From Verrucomicrobiia bacterium (GTDB taxonomy: Bacteria; Verrucomicrobiota; Verrucomicrobiia; Palsa-1439), in NCBI GenBank assembly GCA_022072455.1, contig JAJVHY010000004.1, positions 362,285 through 426,284 of the forward strand: 64,000 bases of DNA, written 5' to 3'. A program made the position numbers and the translations under genes. Of the stretch, positions 26,637 to 35,069 are shown piece after piece (the stretch's first letter is position 1; each line of letters begins with the position of its first letter). The notes under the pieces were generated by a model. That model was not told where the DNA came from. It ran no database searches and saw only the letters and a list, made by a program, of their open reading frames with translations.

Positions 26637-27493
26637 CCTGCCCCTTCCTCTTGCGTGTTTGCTTGCTGTGACTTCCCCTCCAGAGCCTCTAAACAGCCGG
26701 TGATGTTGCGCCACGTGTAGTCATGGGGGCGTTTCTCGCCTCGGTAGAACGCCGTAAAGATGCGTTCTACGTCTGTCCTCGCCAACAACTCGTGTTTGAA
26801 TGCCGTGATGTGATGATTGCTGTCACCGAGCAACACCTGTTTCGTGCTCCGAGGACGGCGACCTGCCGTGACGTGGCTATAATTCAACCATGTCCGGTCT
26901 CGGTATGTTCGCCACTCGACACAGAACTGGCCGTCGCAACCGTACACTTGCACGTAATCGCCACCGGCCCCTTCCAGAACCGCGTAGCAGATGCCCTTGC
27001 GGACATCCACGCGCCCCAGCAATTGCAGCACCCCATCCAGTGGCAGGTCGTATTGCGGCGGCGTTTCCACGCGCTCATTGTCGAACTTCAACGCTGTGTG
27101 CTTCGGCAGTGCCCCGCGCAAGAGCAGTGCTTTGTGTGCGCTGCTCCCGGTCAATCCCAAGCTGGTCGCCGCCAAGCCCAACGCCTTCACTGCCTTGAGC
27201 ACATCACACTGACCGACCAGCCGAACCAGTATGGCAATGGTGGTGTCTCCGAGCCGTACCTCCTGCAAGCAGGTCAACAGGCCCGGACTCTTTTTGCGGA
27301 TGTCTGCCAACACGACCTCCAACCCGGCGATTACCGGCAACACCTCGAACGTCGTCAGCGCGGGATGCGGCTGCCCGACGTGCAATGCCGTGATGATGGA
27401 CCAGAGGTCACCCCGGAATGGGTTCGTCGCCCACTTCCAGATGAACACTTCTGCGACCGGTGCTTCCGTCCCCTTAATGCTACTGTTACTCAT
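26633..27493 (-). CDS. First gene of the chained operon, unknown function (286 aa)
   Basis: The protein is 286 residues; ATG 27493 is preceded by AGGAAA. I do not recognise the family. The N-terminal 130 residues are mainly hydrophobic helices without clear membrane segments. The second half is beta-rich and aromatic (GDYVQVYGCDGQFCVEWRTY, HDYTWRNI), loosely like immunity-type proteins. It leads a run of six minus-strand genes. A terminator-like hairpin lies in its leader, and the U-tract ends 28 bases before the ATG, so expression may depend on readthrough. Confidence 0.6.
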   Translation of the reverse strand: MSNSSIKGTEAPVAEVFIWKWATNPFRGDLWSIITALHVGQPHPALTTFEVLPVIAGLEVVLADIRKKSPGLLTCLQEVRLGDTTIAILVRLVGQCDVLKAVKALGLAATSLGLTGSSAHKALLLRGALPKHTALKFDNERVETPPQYDLPLDGVLQLLGRVDVRKGICYAVLEGAGGDYVQVYGCDGQFCVEWRTYRDRTWLNYSHVTAGRRPRSTKQVLLGDSNHHITAFKHELLARTDVERIFTAFYRGEKRPHDYTWRNITGCLEALEGKSQQANTQEEGAG

Positions 27494-27520
27494 GATGCGT
27501 TTCCTATCTCGCAATCAGGG

Positions 27521-27554
27521 CAAACAAAAACCGCGTTCCAATCAGGATACGCGG
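27521..27554 (-). terminator. Intrinsic terminator-like hairpin in the leader of the 24131-27493 operon
   Basis: On the minus strand, CCGCGT/ACGCGG form a 6-bp stem (27549-27554 with 27531-27536). It extends by three more pairs after a bulge and is followed directly by TTTTTGTTTG. It may end the restriction operon, whose stop is 210 bases upstream. Alternatively it may act as an attenuator for the gene starting 28 bases downstream. Confidence 0.6.
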
Positions 27555-27600
27555 TTGCGCGGAGTAATTTGTTCGAGGGACTTTCGCCACTCGCACATCG

Positions 27601-27674
27601 GCTGAAGCTCTCGGCTTCAGCCAAGCCACCGTGGGACTCCCGCCCCGGTTGGCAGACCCCGCATTCGCGGGGTC
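27601..27674. repeat. Two short inverted repeats in the 27494-27763 gap
   Basis: The gap between the two minus-strand operons holds GCTGAAG/CTTCAGC (27601-27607 with 27615-27621) and GACCCCGC/GCGGGGTC (27655-27662 with 27667-27674, loop ATTC). Neither is followed by a T-run on either strand, so they are not classical terminators. They may be RNA processing or REP-like elements. I see no gene in this gap. Confidence 0.5.
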
Positions 27675-27763
27675 GTTCCTGATGCTATGGCTAACATACA
27701 CGAAGCGGCTGCAAACTCAAATACAATCGGCTCTTCGATTTGGAATCCCGACAATCCTGACTA

Positions 27764-30700
27764 CTAAATAAAGTTCAGCACCATCTTAATGTAGTCGCCG
27801 CCATCTTGCTGATGCACGAGTGGGTATTCCCGTTGAAGCTCCGGCCAACTTCGATTTCCCCTGTCTGGAATGTCCTCCAACTCAGTTGAAACCAAGAGTT
27901 TCGCGTCCATCGAAACTTGCTGCGCACAGAACGCGGGCTTCTGGGACAATACCGGCAGCTTAGCAATGGCATCGAATCTATCTTGATTCTTACCCAATCC
28001 CTCGTGATGTAGGCCGTGGGGGTCAAGGAAACGCAGGTGGATGGCCTTGGTTTGCCGGTGGCGCACCCAAAGAATGAAGTCGGGGAAAAAGCCGCTCCGA
28101 CTGTAAAGACCAATCCCAACCATCGGCAGATTGCGGAGGAGATAAACTTCCCAATCTCGATAAGGAGGTTGGTTTCTGTTGTCGCGCCAGAAATCACGAA
28201 GGTCTTTGACCAAAGAATGTTCACCGCCGCCAATTGGCGGAGGACGCACTGCTACCCGTTTACTCCATTCGGCGTTTCCAGCGGTCAACACCGGGTTAAA
28301 CAAGTGCCGGTCGAACTTCAATCTGGGCAGGTTAGCATCACTACTCTGGCACAATTCCTCGACATCCTTTGCCAGTAACTCGCGGATGGCTTTCAACAGG
28401 CGCTTGCCTTCCTTATCGCCGGCTCGCACGCGAATTTCGTATTCGCTGAGGATGTGCCGCTGGCGATCCAGAAGGCGAGGTTGGCAGTTGTTCGTTTCGG
28501 CTTCCCGCTCCATTCGTCGCACGAACTTGTCCAAGTAAAGACGCAAGGCATGTCCCGCCGCTTCTTGCAGGGACACCGGATCGCTCACATCACTTGTCGA
28601 TATCCGAACTTTGCAGCGCGACTGTAGCACCGTGGCGACGGCCTCTCGCCCAATGAACACATTGTCGTACCGGCGTGTCATCTTGTAATCGAGCAAGCTG
28701 GCGCGAAGCGCATCGCAATCCAGCAAACCAAGGCGGTCGCCGTCGAAGGATACCTCCTCCGCCTGACCAGCAGTTCCCTCGTGTGTGCGCGGCCCTGTCC
28801 CGTCAGCGGAGAAGCCACGCAAGCGCGGCGCGAGATCGAGCACGGGAAAATCAACGCTGGCATCCAACACCCACGTCTCATTTCGCGGGTCGTAACCCTC
28901 CGGCGCAGCCGGTACCCACAACCAGCCGGGAAGCGGATCAGGGGAAACCTTCACTCGTAGCGTCTTGCCGATTTTCTGTGGCACATCCTCGGCGTCAATT
29001 GTCTCGCGGAAATTCCTCACGAAATTGGCGTTCCACCCAAAGATATAGAGCGTCTCTAAATGCTTCAGCGTTTCTCCAAACTGACCAGCCGATTCGGCAC
29101 TCCGCTTCAGGCTCTTGTTCTTGCCCTTCAACCGGACACCCCGCCCGAAAAGCTGGATCACCTGTGAGCCTTCCTTCTTTCCGACATTCATCAATCCCAT
29201 CGCCGACACACGCCAACTCGACCACCCCTCGATGAACTTCTTTGCGCCGATCACCATGTGAACCCTCGAATCGGCATCGCCCACGAGCTTAAACAGCGAT
29301 TGGAGGCGCATGTTGTCCTCCTGCACTTCCACTTGCACCTTGGCGGCCAAGTGTTTCTTGAATGCCCCCACATCACCGATGTTGATGACCGCAAAATATG
29401 GATTGTCTCTCGCCGGTGTAGCCACACGCAGCCCAATTTCTCCCGACGCTTTCAGTTCACACACCTCCAACTTGTTGCGCCCACGAAATACGACCTCGCA
29501 AATCTGCCGGTAAAGCTCGCGGGCGTCGCCGGTCGGTAGGTGGCGTATGTGCTCGGCAAACAAATCCTGCTTCGAGTCCTTATCTGTAAAGCCACTCTGT
29601 CCCGCCAAAGTCAGCTTAATCCTGTCTATCGCCCACGCCTCATCTTCTAAGAATCGCTTAAGGAAGCGCACGACCTCCGCAACATCGGTTCGTTCAGTCT
29701 TGGCGGTCTTGCTGTTGTCCTTTTCTGCCACCCCTTTCTTGCTGACGCTCGTGCCGAGGAGCACCCACAACGGCTTCTCGACGTTGTATTCACGGAGTGG
29801 TTCACGGTTCTGATTGAACAGCGAAAGCTGCTGGAAATACACCAGCAATCCGCCCACCAACAGTTCATGGGCATTCCGCGCTGTCCCACGCTCCAAGTTG
29901 AGCACCTCGAACGCCTTGCCGAATCCGTCCCCATAGAAGAACCGGTAGGAGTAATCGAACAGGATCGTCTTCCCGTATTCCGCCGTCAGCGCCTTGCGCT
30001 TCTGGCCGCCAGCCGCGCCAACCGCTTGCGCGTAGGTGGCACTGTATTCGAGGATGAAACCGTTATTGCCCAATGTCTGCTGTTTCTTCTTCCATGACTT
30101 CGCATCGCTACTCGTGCCTTTGTGTCCCTCGTCCACGACGATCAAATTGTTGTCGCCAAGTTCATCCAACGGGATGCTGACGCCATCACCGGACACTTCT
30201 TCCGCCAGCTTGTGAATCTCGATTACGCGCACTTTCGGCCCAAACATGCCGTCCCCGCCCGTCCGATCTTCCACCAACCGCACCGCCTCAAATCCGCTGT
30301 CCATCAACTCGGCAAGATGCTGGTCGGACAATCCTTCACCGGGCGTTATGAGCACAACCCGATCAAACTCGCGGCGTTTGTCCGCCCGGCGCACCAATGC
30401 TTCCGGGTGTTTCCCGTGTTTCAGGTAATGAAGCACCTGCCGGATGTTGACGTGCATCAGCAACGTCTTGCCGCTGCCGGTCGCCATGAAAAACGCAATC
30501 CGCCGCAGTTCATCCGCAGTGAAGTCCGGTATCTCGGCAAAATCCTGATTCCCCGCTCGAAACCGATTCAAGTCCGCAAGCAACACCTCCGGCGCGTCCG
30601 TCAGCCGATCCAGAAACACCTCGGTATAGAGCAGCGCGAGATACTGGAAATACTTGAACGACCGCACCGGCTCCACCCGCCGTGTCCGCCGCAACTGTTC

Positions 30701-30913
30701 CTCGTAAGCCATGATCCGGGCGTCGTACTCCGGCAACTTCTCCCGGATCGCCAGCCCGTTCCGCCCCTTCAAGGCGTGAAAGAAATGGCTCTGGCCGTCA
30801 TCCGCCGCGCCTTCCTCGGTGTGCTCCAACGCCTGCTGCAAATCTTCCACCGACTCCGCACCGAGCAGGGTGTGCATCCACCGGTTCAGCACGAGCGATT
30901 GCTCAAGACTCAC
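27764..30913 (-). CDS. res: Type III-like restriction subunit (DEAD/DEAH helicase-nuclease)
   Basis: The protein is 1049 residues. Walker A is MATGSGKT (143-150) and Walker B is VVDEGHKG (DEGH 261-264), as in the ATP-dependent translocase of type III Res subunits. Further helicase segments follow (EYSATYAQA, and QLFGRGVRLKG for motif VI). Near the C-terminus, FFPDFILW followed by LRFLDPHGL looks like a PD-(D/E)xK nuclease core with His where Lys is usual. Its start lies inside the end of the methyltransferase gene (11-base overlap), so the two are co-translated. It should cut unmodified foreign DNA together with Mod. Confidence 0.88.
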   Translation of the reverse strand: MSLEQSLVLNRWMHTLLGAESVEDLQQALEHTEEGAADDGQSHFFHALKGRNGLAIREKLPEYDARIMAYEEQLRRTRRVEPVRSFKYFQYLALLYTEVFLDRLTDAPEVLLADLNRFRAGNQDFAEIPDFTADELRRIAFFMATGSGKTLLMHVNIRQVLHYLKHGKHPEALVRRADKRREFDRVVLITPGEGLSDQHLAELMDSGFEAVRLVEDRTGGDGMFGPKVRVIEIHKLAEEVSGDGVSIPLDELGDNNLIVVDEGHKGTSSDAKSWKKKQQTLGNNGFILEYSATYAQAVGAAGGQKRKALTAEYGKTILFDYSYRFFYGDGFGKAFEVLNLERGTARNAHELLVGGLLVYFQQLSLFNQNREPLREYNVEKPLWVLLGTSVSKKGVAEKDNSKTAKTERTDVAEVVRFLKRFLEDEAWAIDRIKLTLAGQSGFTDKDSKQDLFAEHIRHLPTGDARELYRQICEVVFRGRNKLEVCELKASGEIGLRVATPARDNPYFAVINIGDVGAFKKHLAAKVQVEVQEDNMRLQSLFKLVGDADSRVHMVIGAKKFIEGWSSWRVSAMGLMNVGKKEGSQVIQLFGRGVRLKGKNKSLKRSAESAGQFGETLKHLETLYIFGWNANFVRNFRETIDAEDVPQKIGKTLRVKVSPDPLPGWLWVPAAPEGYDPRNETWVLDASVDFPVLDLAPRLRGFSADGTGPRTHEGTAGQAEEVSFDGDRLGLLDCDALRASLLDYKMTRRYDNVFIGREAVATVLQSRCKVRISTSDVSDPVSLQEAAGHALRLYLDKFVRRMEREAETNNCQPRLLDRQRHILSEYEIRVRAGDKEGKRLLKAIRELLAKDVEELCQSSDANLPRLKFDRHLFNPVLTAGNAEWSKRVAVRPPPIGGGEHSLVKDLRDFWRDNRNQPPYRDWEVYLLRNLPMVGIGLYSRSGFFPDFILWVRHRQTKAIHLRFLDPHGLHHEGLGKNQDRFDAIAKLPVLSQKPAFCAQQVSMDAKLLVSTELEDIPDRGNRSWPELQREYPLVHQQDGGDYIKMVLNFI

Positions 30914-33900
30914 GTTCCGGCTCCTCCATCAACTGCTTGAACAACCCGTCGAGCGACTGGAATTGCGTACCGTGGATTGCCACGGTATCCCCGTTGATCC
31001 ACTTCTCGTCGTAACTCGTCTTCTCTTCCCGCAGTTTCGACTCAAGAAACGTCCGCTCCACCTTCGGATCAAGTCCGGCCATGTCACGCCACACCACCAA
31101 CACCCGCTTGTGACCGTCACCACTCCGCGCCTTCACCACCCGGTAATCACGCTTCCCGGCTGTGTCGCGCCAACTCTCGATCCGCTCGACGTGCAGGCCA
31201 TACAGGAAATTGAACGTCTCCACCAAGTCCACGGTCTCGGTTTTCGGCCCTGTCTCGGTGAGTGCCTCGATCTGGTAGCTGAACGGATGCTCCAACTCTG
31301 CCAAATTCAACATACTGGCGCTGGCCTCCAGCGGCAGCCGTAGCATGTACGATAGCCGGTATTTCTCCTCGTCCAACTTCTTGTGCGCCTTCGACCGTGC
31401 CGCCTCGCGTTTCGTCGTCTCCTCCGTCACCAGATTGTGAAGCGCATCCTCGTAACCCTCCAACCGCAGCACCTTCACCAAGCGCGGAGTGCGCTCGGTT
31501 TCTTCCTTTGTCGCCATCCGCACTGGTTTGCCGTCTTTCCATTCCGGCGTGAACATCACCTTTTGTATGCGAGGTAAAATCACGGAATCAAAATACGAAG
31601 CCATCTCAGCCAAAATGAATCTCCTGTGCCCTCCCGAGTCGCGGCCAAGCGCGATGGCTGCGTGCCCGGTCGTTCCTGAGCCTCCAAAGTAATCGAGGAC
31701 TATGTCGCCCGGCTCCGTCGAGATTTGAATACTCCTTCTTATTAGCTCAACCGGCTTGGGATGTTGAAACTTACTGGCCAACCCGAGTTCGCCAAGGGTC
31801 ACTGTTCCCTGTTCGCTTATCACCTCCGTCTCAGTCCAAAGGGATTTTGCCTTTGTGGTGCTCTTCCGGGACTTCTGGTAGATATTCCACTCGCCATCCT
31901 GTCTTTGTTTCGCAACGACTTCAGGTAACGGGCATGTCAAATCAATCACAGCCATCTTCTCGCCGGGGCCTTTTCCCCAGCGCCAGCAGCCATCTTCACC
32001 TTCACTATTTCGAGGATGTACAGTTACGCAAAACTCCTTGGTTTTAGTGAGGGAGATGCGAGCAAATCCGCTTTCATCCTTAATGTCGGGCGCAACGAAA
32101 ATTGGGTAAAACAAGTCTTCCCGATTGAAGCGTCCGAATTTTGGATTGCGATTGCGAAGCTCCCACAAATCGAACTTCCCAACGGCGTCCTCGTAAGGCA
32201 ACGCCTCATCTTCCTTTTCAAACTCGAATAGTTCAGTGTCGGGATTTCGAGCATAGACAAGCATGTATTCGTGCGTCGTCGCTATTTCCTTGTAGGTCTG
32301 ACCGCGTTTATTTGATTGAACTACAATGACCGAAATAAAGTTTTCCTCATTCAGAACTTCATTCAGAAGCAGCCGAAACCGATGTTGCTCGTTGTCGTCA
32401 ATGCTGGCAAAAAAAACACCTTCGTTGCTAAGTAATTTCGCCCCTGCACTCACGCGCTCAGTCATCATTGCAACCCACGAGGAATGCCGGTAGCGGTCTT
32501 TGTATATGAAGCGGTCTTCTCCCCGGTTGTATGGCGGGTCAATGTATGTGCACCTAACCTTGCCGGCGTATTTCCGTTCGAGGAAGCGCAATACCTGATA
32601 ATTCTCTGCCTGTATGAGCAGTCCGTCTGTCGCTTCGTCAAGATTCTCGAACGCTTCGATCAGTTTCTCCTTGAAGCCCAGAATGTCCTGAAAGTGTTCC
32701 GTGTTCACCACCAACGTCGGATGCTCGGAAAGGAACTGCTCGTTGACTTCGCCTTTGCGGTTCAGCAAGTCCTGACGCGGTTTGATGCCGAACAACTCCT
32801 TCCATGCCGCTACCTGCTTCTCGTTGGCGACGATTGCCGGCCATAGTTCCGTCGGGACGTGCTTGATCGGCACAAGGTAATCGGTTCGCAGAACGAACTT
32901 CCGTTTCTCAAACAGCCGCTTCTGCACGTCCTCGACTTGGCACAAGAACTCGATCACTTGTTCCGCCAGCGCCTTGAACACCCGCAGCATCCGGCGTTTT
33001 GGTTCAAAGTCGCTAGTCAGGTCCGGCAACTGGATGATCTGGTCTTTGATGTAGAACTCCAATTCGACCGTCAGAAACTCGCGCAGTTTCTTGTGGATGA
33101 AGTAGTCGGTCGTGTTCCGCTTGGTGAAATGCCGGAGCCGCTTCAACAGGCAGGAGATTTCCTCGCGCCTCTTCGGTTCGTCCGAATTCTTCACCTCGAC
33201 AATCTTGGCCAACTCGCTTTGCAGAATCGCATCCGACACCTTCGCCACGATGTCCGGCACATTCTGCCTGAGCACGGCATCCTGTCCCTTGGTTCCGGTG
33301 CCGTGCCGCGTCACTTCTTTCTCGGTGGGCAGCCGGTAATGAAATGGCAACGTGAACACCTTGGCTGCTTCGTCGCTCTTGGCCTCGGCCGGTTGTGGGA
33401 AGAACCACCGCATGTCGCCCTTGGTGTTCTCCTTCGGCACGTCGGCTTCCGTCAGGGTGAACCGTATCCGGTAATCCCCGCGCAACGTGCCGGTCACCGC
33501 GAAACTGTAATCCCGAAAGTTCTCGGCGGTCTTGATGTAATGCTGATCCCGGTTGGCCCAATGGAAGTACGTCTCCTCGCCGTTATACGGCACGGCGTAG
33601 CGTGTGTGATTCGACCCACGGCGGGGACGCGGGATGAAATCGCCCTCGTCGTAGTACCGGGCAAAGAAATTGTGGAGGTGGTTGAAAACGTCCGCTTGTT
33701 GCTCGTCCGTGGCCTGACTTTGGTGCAACTGCTGGCGCTTCTCGGCGTAGGTTTTGAGAAGTCCGCGCTTCTGACGTTGCGGATTCAGGTCGCCGTTTTG
33801 GAGAATGGCCTCGTCATCCACTTCCCGGATTCGCTTGGCGAGTTCCTGAATCTCGTGCTCCAGCGCCGTCAATTCATCACCGGCTAACTTCTTGAACTCG

Positions 33901-34061
33901 CGCTTGACCGTCTCCGGCAACTGCACCGTGAGGAATTTTTCGACCTCGCCGCGTTTCAGATGGAGCAGCTTGTAGATGCCAAAATCCAGATCACCAAACT
34001 CGAACTGGAAAAGTTCACGGAGTAGTTCCTGCAACTGCTGAAGGGGGGTGTTTTCAGGCAT
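30903..34061 (-). CDS. mod: Type III-like adenine-specific DNA methyltransferase with long N-terminal extension
   Basis: The protein is 1052 residues from ATG 34061 (a 12-residue longer form is possible). The catalytic motif DPPY lies at about residue 508, and the AdoMet motif DYFGGSGTTG at about 790. That is the IV-before-I order of beta-class N6-adenine methyltransferases such as Mod. About 450 residues precede the methyltransferase core, more than in classical Mod proteins. They are helical and charged, with no recognised catalytic motif. The protein should both protect host DNA and give the restriction complex its sequence specificity. A structured leader and a terminator-like hairpin lie just upstream. 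Confidence 0.88.
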   Translation of the reverse strand: MPENTPLQQLQELLRELFQFEFGDLDFGIYKLLHLKRGEVEKFLTVQLPETVKREFKKLAGDELTALEHEIQELAKRIREVDDEAILQNGDLNPQRQKRGLLKTYAEKRQQLHQSQATDEQQADVFNHLHNFFARYYDEGDFIPRPRRGSNHTRYAVPYNGEETYFHWANRDQHYIKTAENFRDYSFAVTGTLRGDYRIRFTLTEADVPKENTKGDMRWFFPQPAEAKSDEAAKVFTLPFHYRLPTEKEVTRHGTGTKGQDAVLRQNVPDIVAKVSDAILQSELAKIVEVKNSDEPKRREEISCLLKRLRHFTKRNTTDYFIHKKLREFLTVELEFYIKDQIIQLPDLTSDFEPKRRMLRVFKALAEQVIEFLCQVEDVQKRLFEKRKFVLRTDYLVPIKHVPTELWPAIVANEKQVAAWKELFGIKPRQDLLNRKGEVNEQFLSEHPTLVVNTEHFQDILGFKEKLIEAFENLDEATDGLLIQAENYQVLRFLERKYAGKVRCTYIDPPYNRGEDRFIYKDRYRHSSWVAMMTERVSAGAKLLSNEGVFFASIDDNEQHRFRLLLNEVLNEENFISVIVVQSNKRGQTYKEIATTHEYMLVYARNPDTELFEFEKEDEALPYEDAVGKFDLWELRNRNPKFGRFNREDLFYPIFVAPDIKDESGFARISLTKTKEFCVTVHPRNSEGEDGCWRWGKGPGEKMAVIDLTCPLPEVVAKQRQDGEWNIYQKSRKSTTKAKSLWTETEVISEQGTVTLGELGLASKFQHPKPVELIRRSIQISTEPGDIVLDYFGGSGTTGHAAIALGRDSGGHRRFILAEMASYFDSVILPRIQKVMFTPEWKDGKPVRMATKEETERTPRLVKVLRLEGYEDALHNLVTEETTKREAARSKAHKKLDEEKYRLSYMLRLPLEASASMLNLAELEHPFSYQIEALTETGPKTETVDLVETFNFLYGLHVERIESWRDTAGKRDYRVVKARSGDGHKRVLVVWRDMAGLDPKVERTFLESKLREEKTSYDEKWINGDTVAIHGTQFQSLDGLFKQLMEEPERES

Positions 34062-34089
34062 GGCCACTTGGGCGTGCCCGACGACGGAC

Positions 34090-34118
34090 AAAAACAAAGG
34101 GGCGCGGTCAACGCGCCC
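34090..34118 (-). terminator. Terminator-like hairpin in the leader of the mod-res operon
   Basis: On the minus strand GGGCGCG-TTGAC-CGCGCCC (34118 to 34100) is followed by CTTTGTTTTTG. The last T lies 28 bases before the mod ATG. No minus-strand gene lies close upstream. The hairpin therefore either ends a short RNA made from 34118-34250 or attenuates mod-res transcription. Confidence 0.62.
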
Positions 34119-34236
34119 TGTCCCGAGGCACCGCTAAGCGCCTGTCAGAGAAGGCAACGCCAAGCCGCGCCCTCTTGGGGCGCGTGCTCGGTCGAACTCT
34201 CTGACGGGCTTGGAAAATTAGCGGTTTTCGGGACAG
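34118..34236 (-). ncRNA. Nested inverted-repeat element, candidate structured RNA
   Basis: Four sets of complementary arms are nested: CTGTCCCGA/TCGGGACAG (34118-34126 with 34228-34236), CCGCTAA/TTAGCGG (34131-34137 with 34218-34224), GCCTGTCAGAGA/TCTCTGACGGGC (34140-34151 with 34198-34209, one G-T pair) and CGCGCCC/GGGCGCG (34166-34172 with 34178-34184). On the minus strand the element is followed at once by a terminator-like hairpin, which suggests an RNA of about 140-160 bases. The inner GGGCGCG arm is identical to one arm of that terminator, so the two could compete. A MITE-like DNA element is the main alternative. Confidence 0.5.
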
Positions 34237-34507
34237 CCCGTAGCCGTAGCTACGCAAAATTATTGTTCAGTTCTTCGTTTCGATCAGTACTTGGTGTTTT
34301 TCCTTCGTGCTGGTTAGTGTATCCGGTCGGTTGCACCACAGCAAGCACTCCGCCACCGTTTATGACACACTGCGTTTTGCCGGGCCGTTGACGCGACCCG
34401 CCGCTGTGATAGTCTCTCCATCGTGAACACGACGTAGTTCTCCTCCCAATCCTCGACAACTCCGAGCGCACATGACGTGTGCCCGGCATTACGAGAAAGG
34501 GAGAACT
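34237..34507. other. Divergent intergenic region, no gene seen
   Basis: This stretch separates the minus-strand restriction operon and its structured leader from the + strand genes beginning at 34508. Together with 34062-34236 it makes a gap of about 446 bases. It is AT-richer near 34250-34330 and must hold promoters for at least one side, but I find no convincing -35/-10 pair and no open frame with a ribosome binding site. Confidence 0.5.
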
Positions 34508-34705
34508 ATGTCCGAATCAAATTCGTCAGTCGTCACCTACCGCTGCGCGCGGTGCAGGCTGGAGAAGCCCGCCGTCCAGTTTCATCCGCTCACCGAGGCC
34601 GGTATCCTCATCCGAGCCGATTCCTGCGCTCCGTGCTGTCAGGAAATCGCGGCCATCCGGCGCGGATCGAACGGTCACAATGGAAAGACCGGGGTGCGGC
34701 GATGA
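34508..34705 (+). CDS. Small zinc-ribbon protein (65 aa)
   Basis: The protein is 65 residues from ATG 34508, with AAGGGAGA upstream. Two CxxC pairs (CARC near the start, CAPC in the middle) indicate a single zinc ribbon, and the tail is basic (RRGSNGHNGKTGVRR). It probably binds nucleic acid. The stop overlaps the next start by ATGA. The family is not recognised; small zinc-ribbon proteins of this kind are common in phage and island DNA. Confidence 0.62.
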   Translation: MSESNSSVVTYRCARCRLEKPAVQFHPLTEAGILIRADSCAPCCQEIAAIRRGSNGHNGKTGVRR

Positions 34706-35028
34706 CCCAGCCCTGTCTGGCGGTTCGGGTCAACACAGCGAACCCCAACCATCACCTGTGGGACAACCACGGGACGTGGTGGATGCACTACACCCTTCAC
34801 CTGCCGGACTTCACCAAGCAGCGCGTCCGCCAGTCGCTCGCCACGCATAGTGTCGAGACCGCCCGCCGCCGGCGCGATGCGGTGTTGGCCGGGAAGTTAT
34901 GGGTAGGGTCGGACCGCCGGGCCGACCGTATCACGGCGCGCCCGGCGGTCGCGCCATACCGTCTGATTGAACCATGTCGCTGCACCAGCCGTCGCGAAGG
35001 CGAATCCTTCCTTCTTCGGCCTGTGTAA
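34702..35028 (+). CDS. Small protein resembling an integrase N-terminal arm-binding domain
   Basis: The protein is 108 residues, starting in an ATGA overlap. The segment LWDNHGTWWMHYTLHLPDF followed by QRVRQSLATHSVETARRRRD resembles the N-terminal DNA-arm-binding region of tyrosine recombinases. No catalytic domain follows, so it is either a stand-alone DNA-binding protein or the remnant of an integrase. The last residues (after about 75) do not look conserved. Its stop codon lies within the inverted repeat that precedes the AbiE genes. Confidence 0.5.
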   Translation: MTQPCLAVRVNTANPNHHLWDNHGTWWMHYTLHLPDFTKQRVRQSLATHSVETARRRRDAVLAGKLWVGSDRRADRITARPAVAPYRLIEPCRCTSRREGESFLLRPV

Positions 35029-35069
35029 ATTCCTTGCCGGAAGTCAATAACTGTATAGACTTTTACACA
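35022..35069 (+). promoter_or_regulatory. Candidate AbiEi operator and promoter
   Basis: A perfect 8-bp inverted repeat, TGTGTAAA (35022-35029) and TTTACACA (35062-35069), brackets the region before abiEi; the right arm touches the start codon. A -10-like TATAGA lies at 35054-35059. AbiEi proteins are known to repress their own operon by binding inverted repeats in its promoter, so this pair is a good candidate operator. Confidence 0.5.

Noticed and set aside
34118..34236. Integron attC site
   Set aside because: The nested arms resemble an attC in outline, but there is no integron integrase and the usual core-site bases are not evident at the ends.
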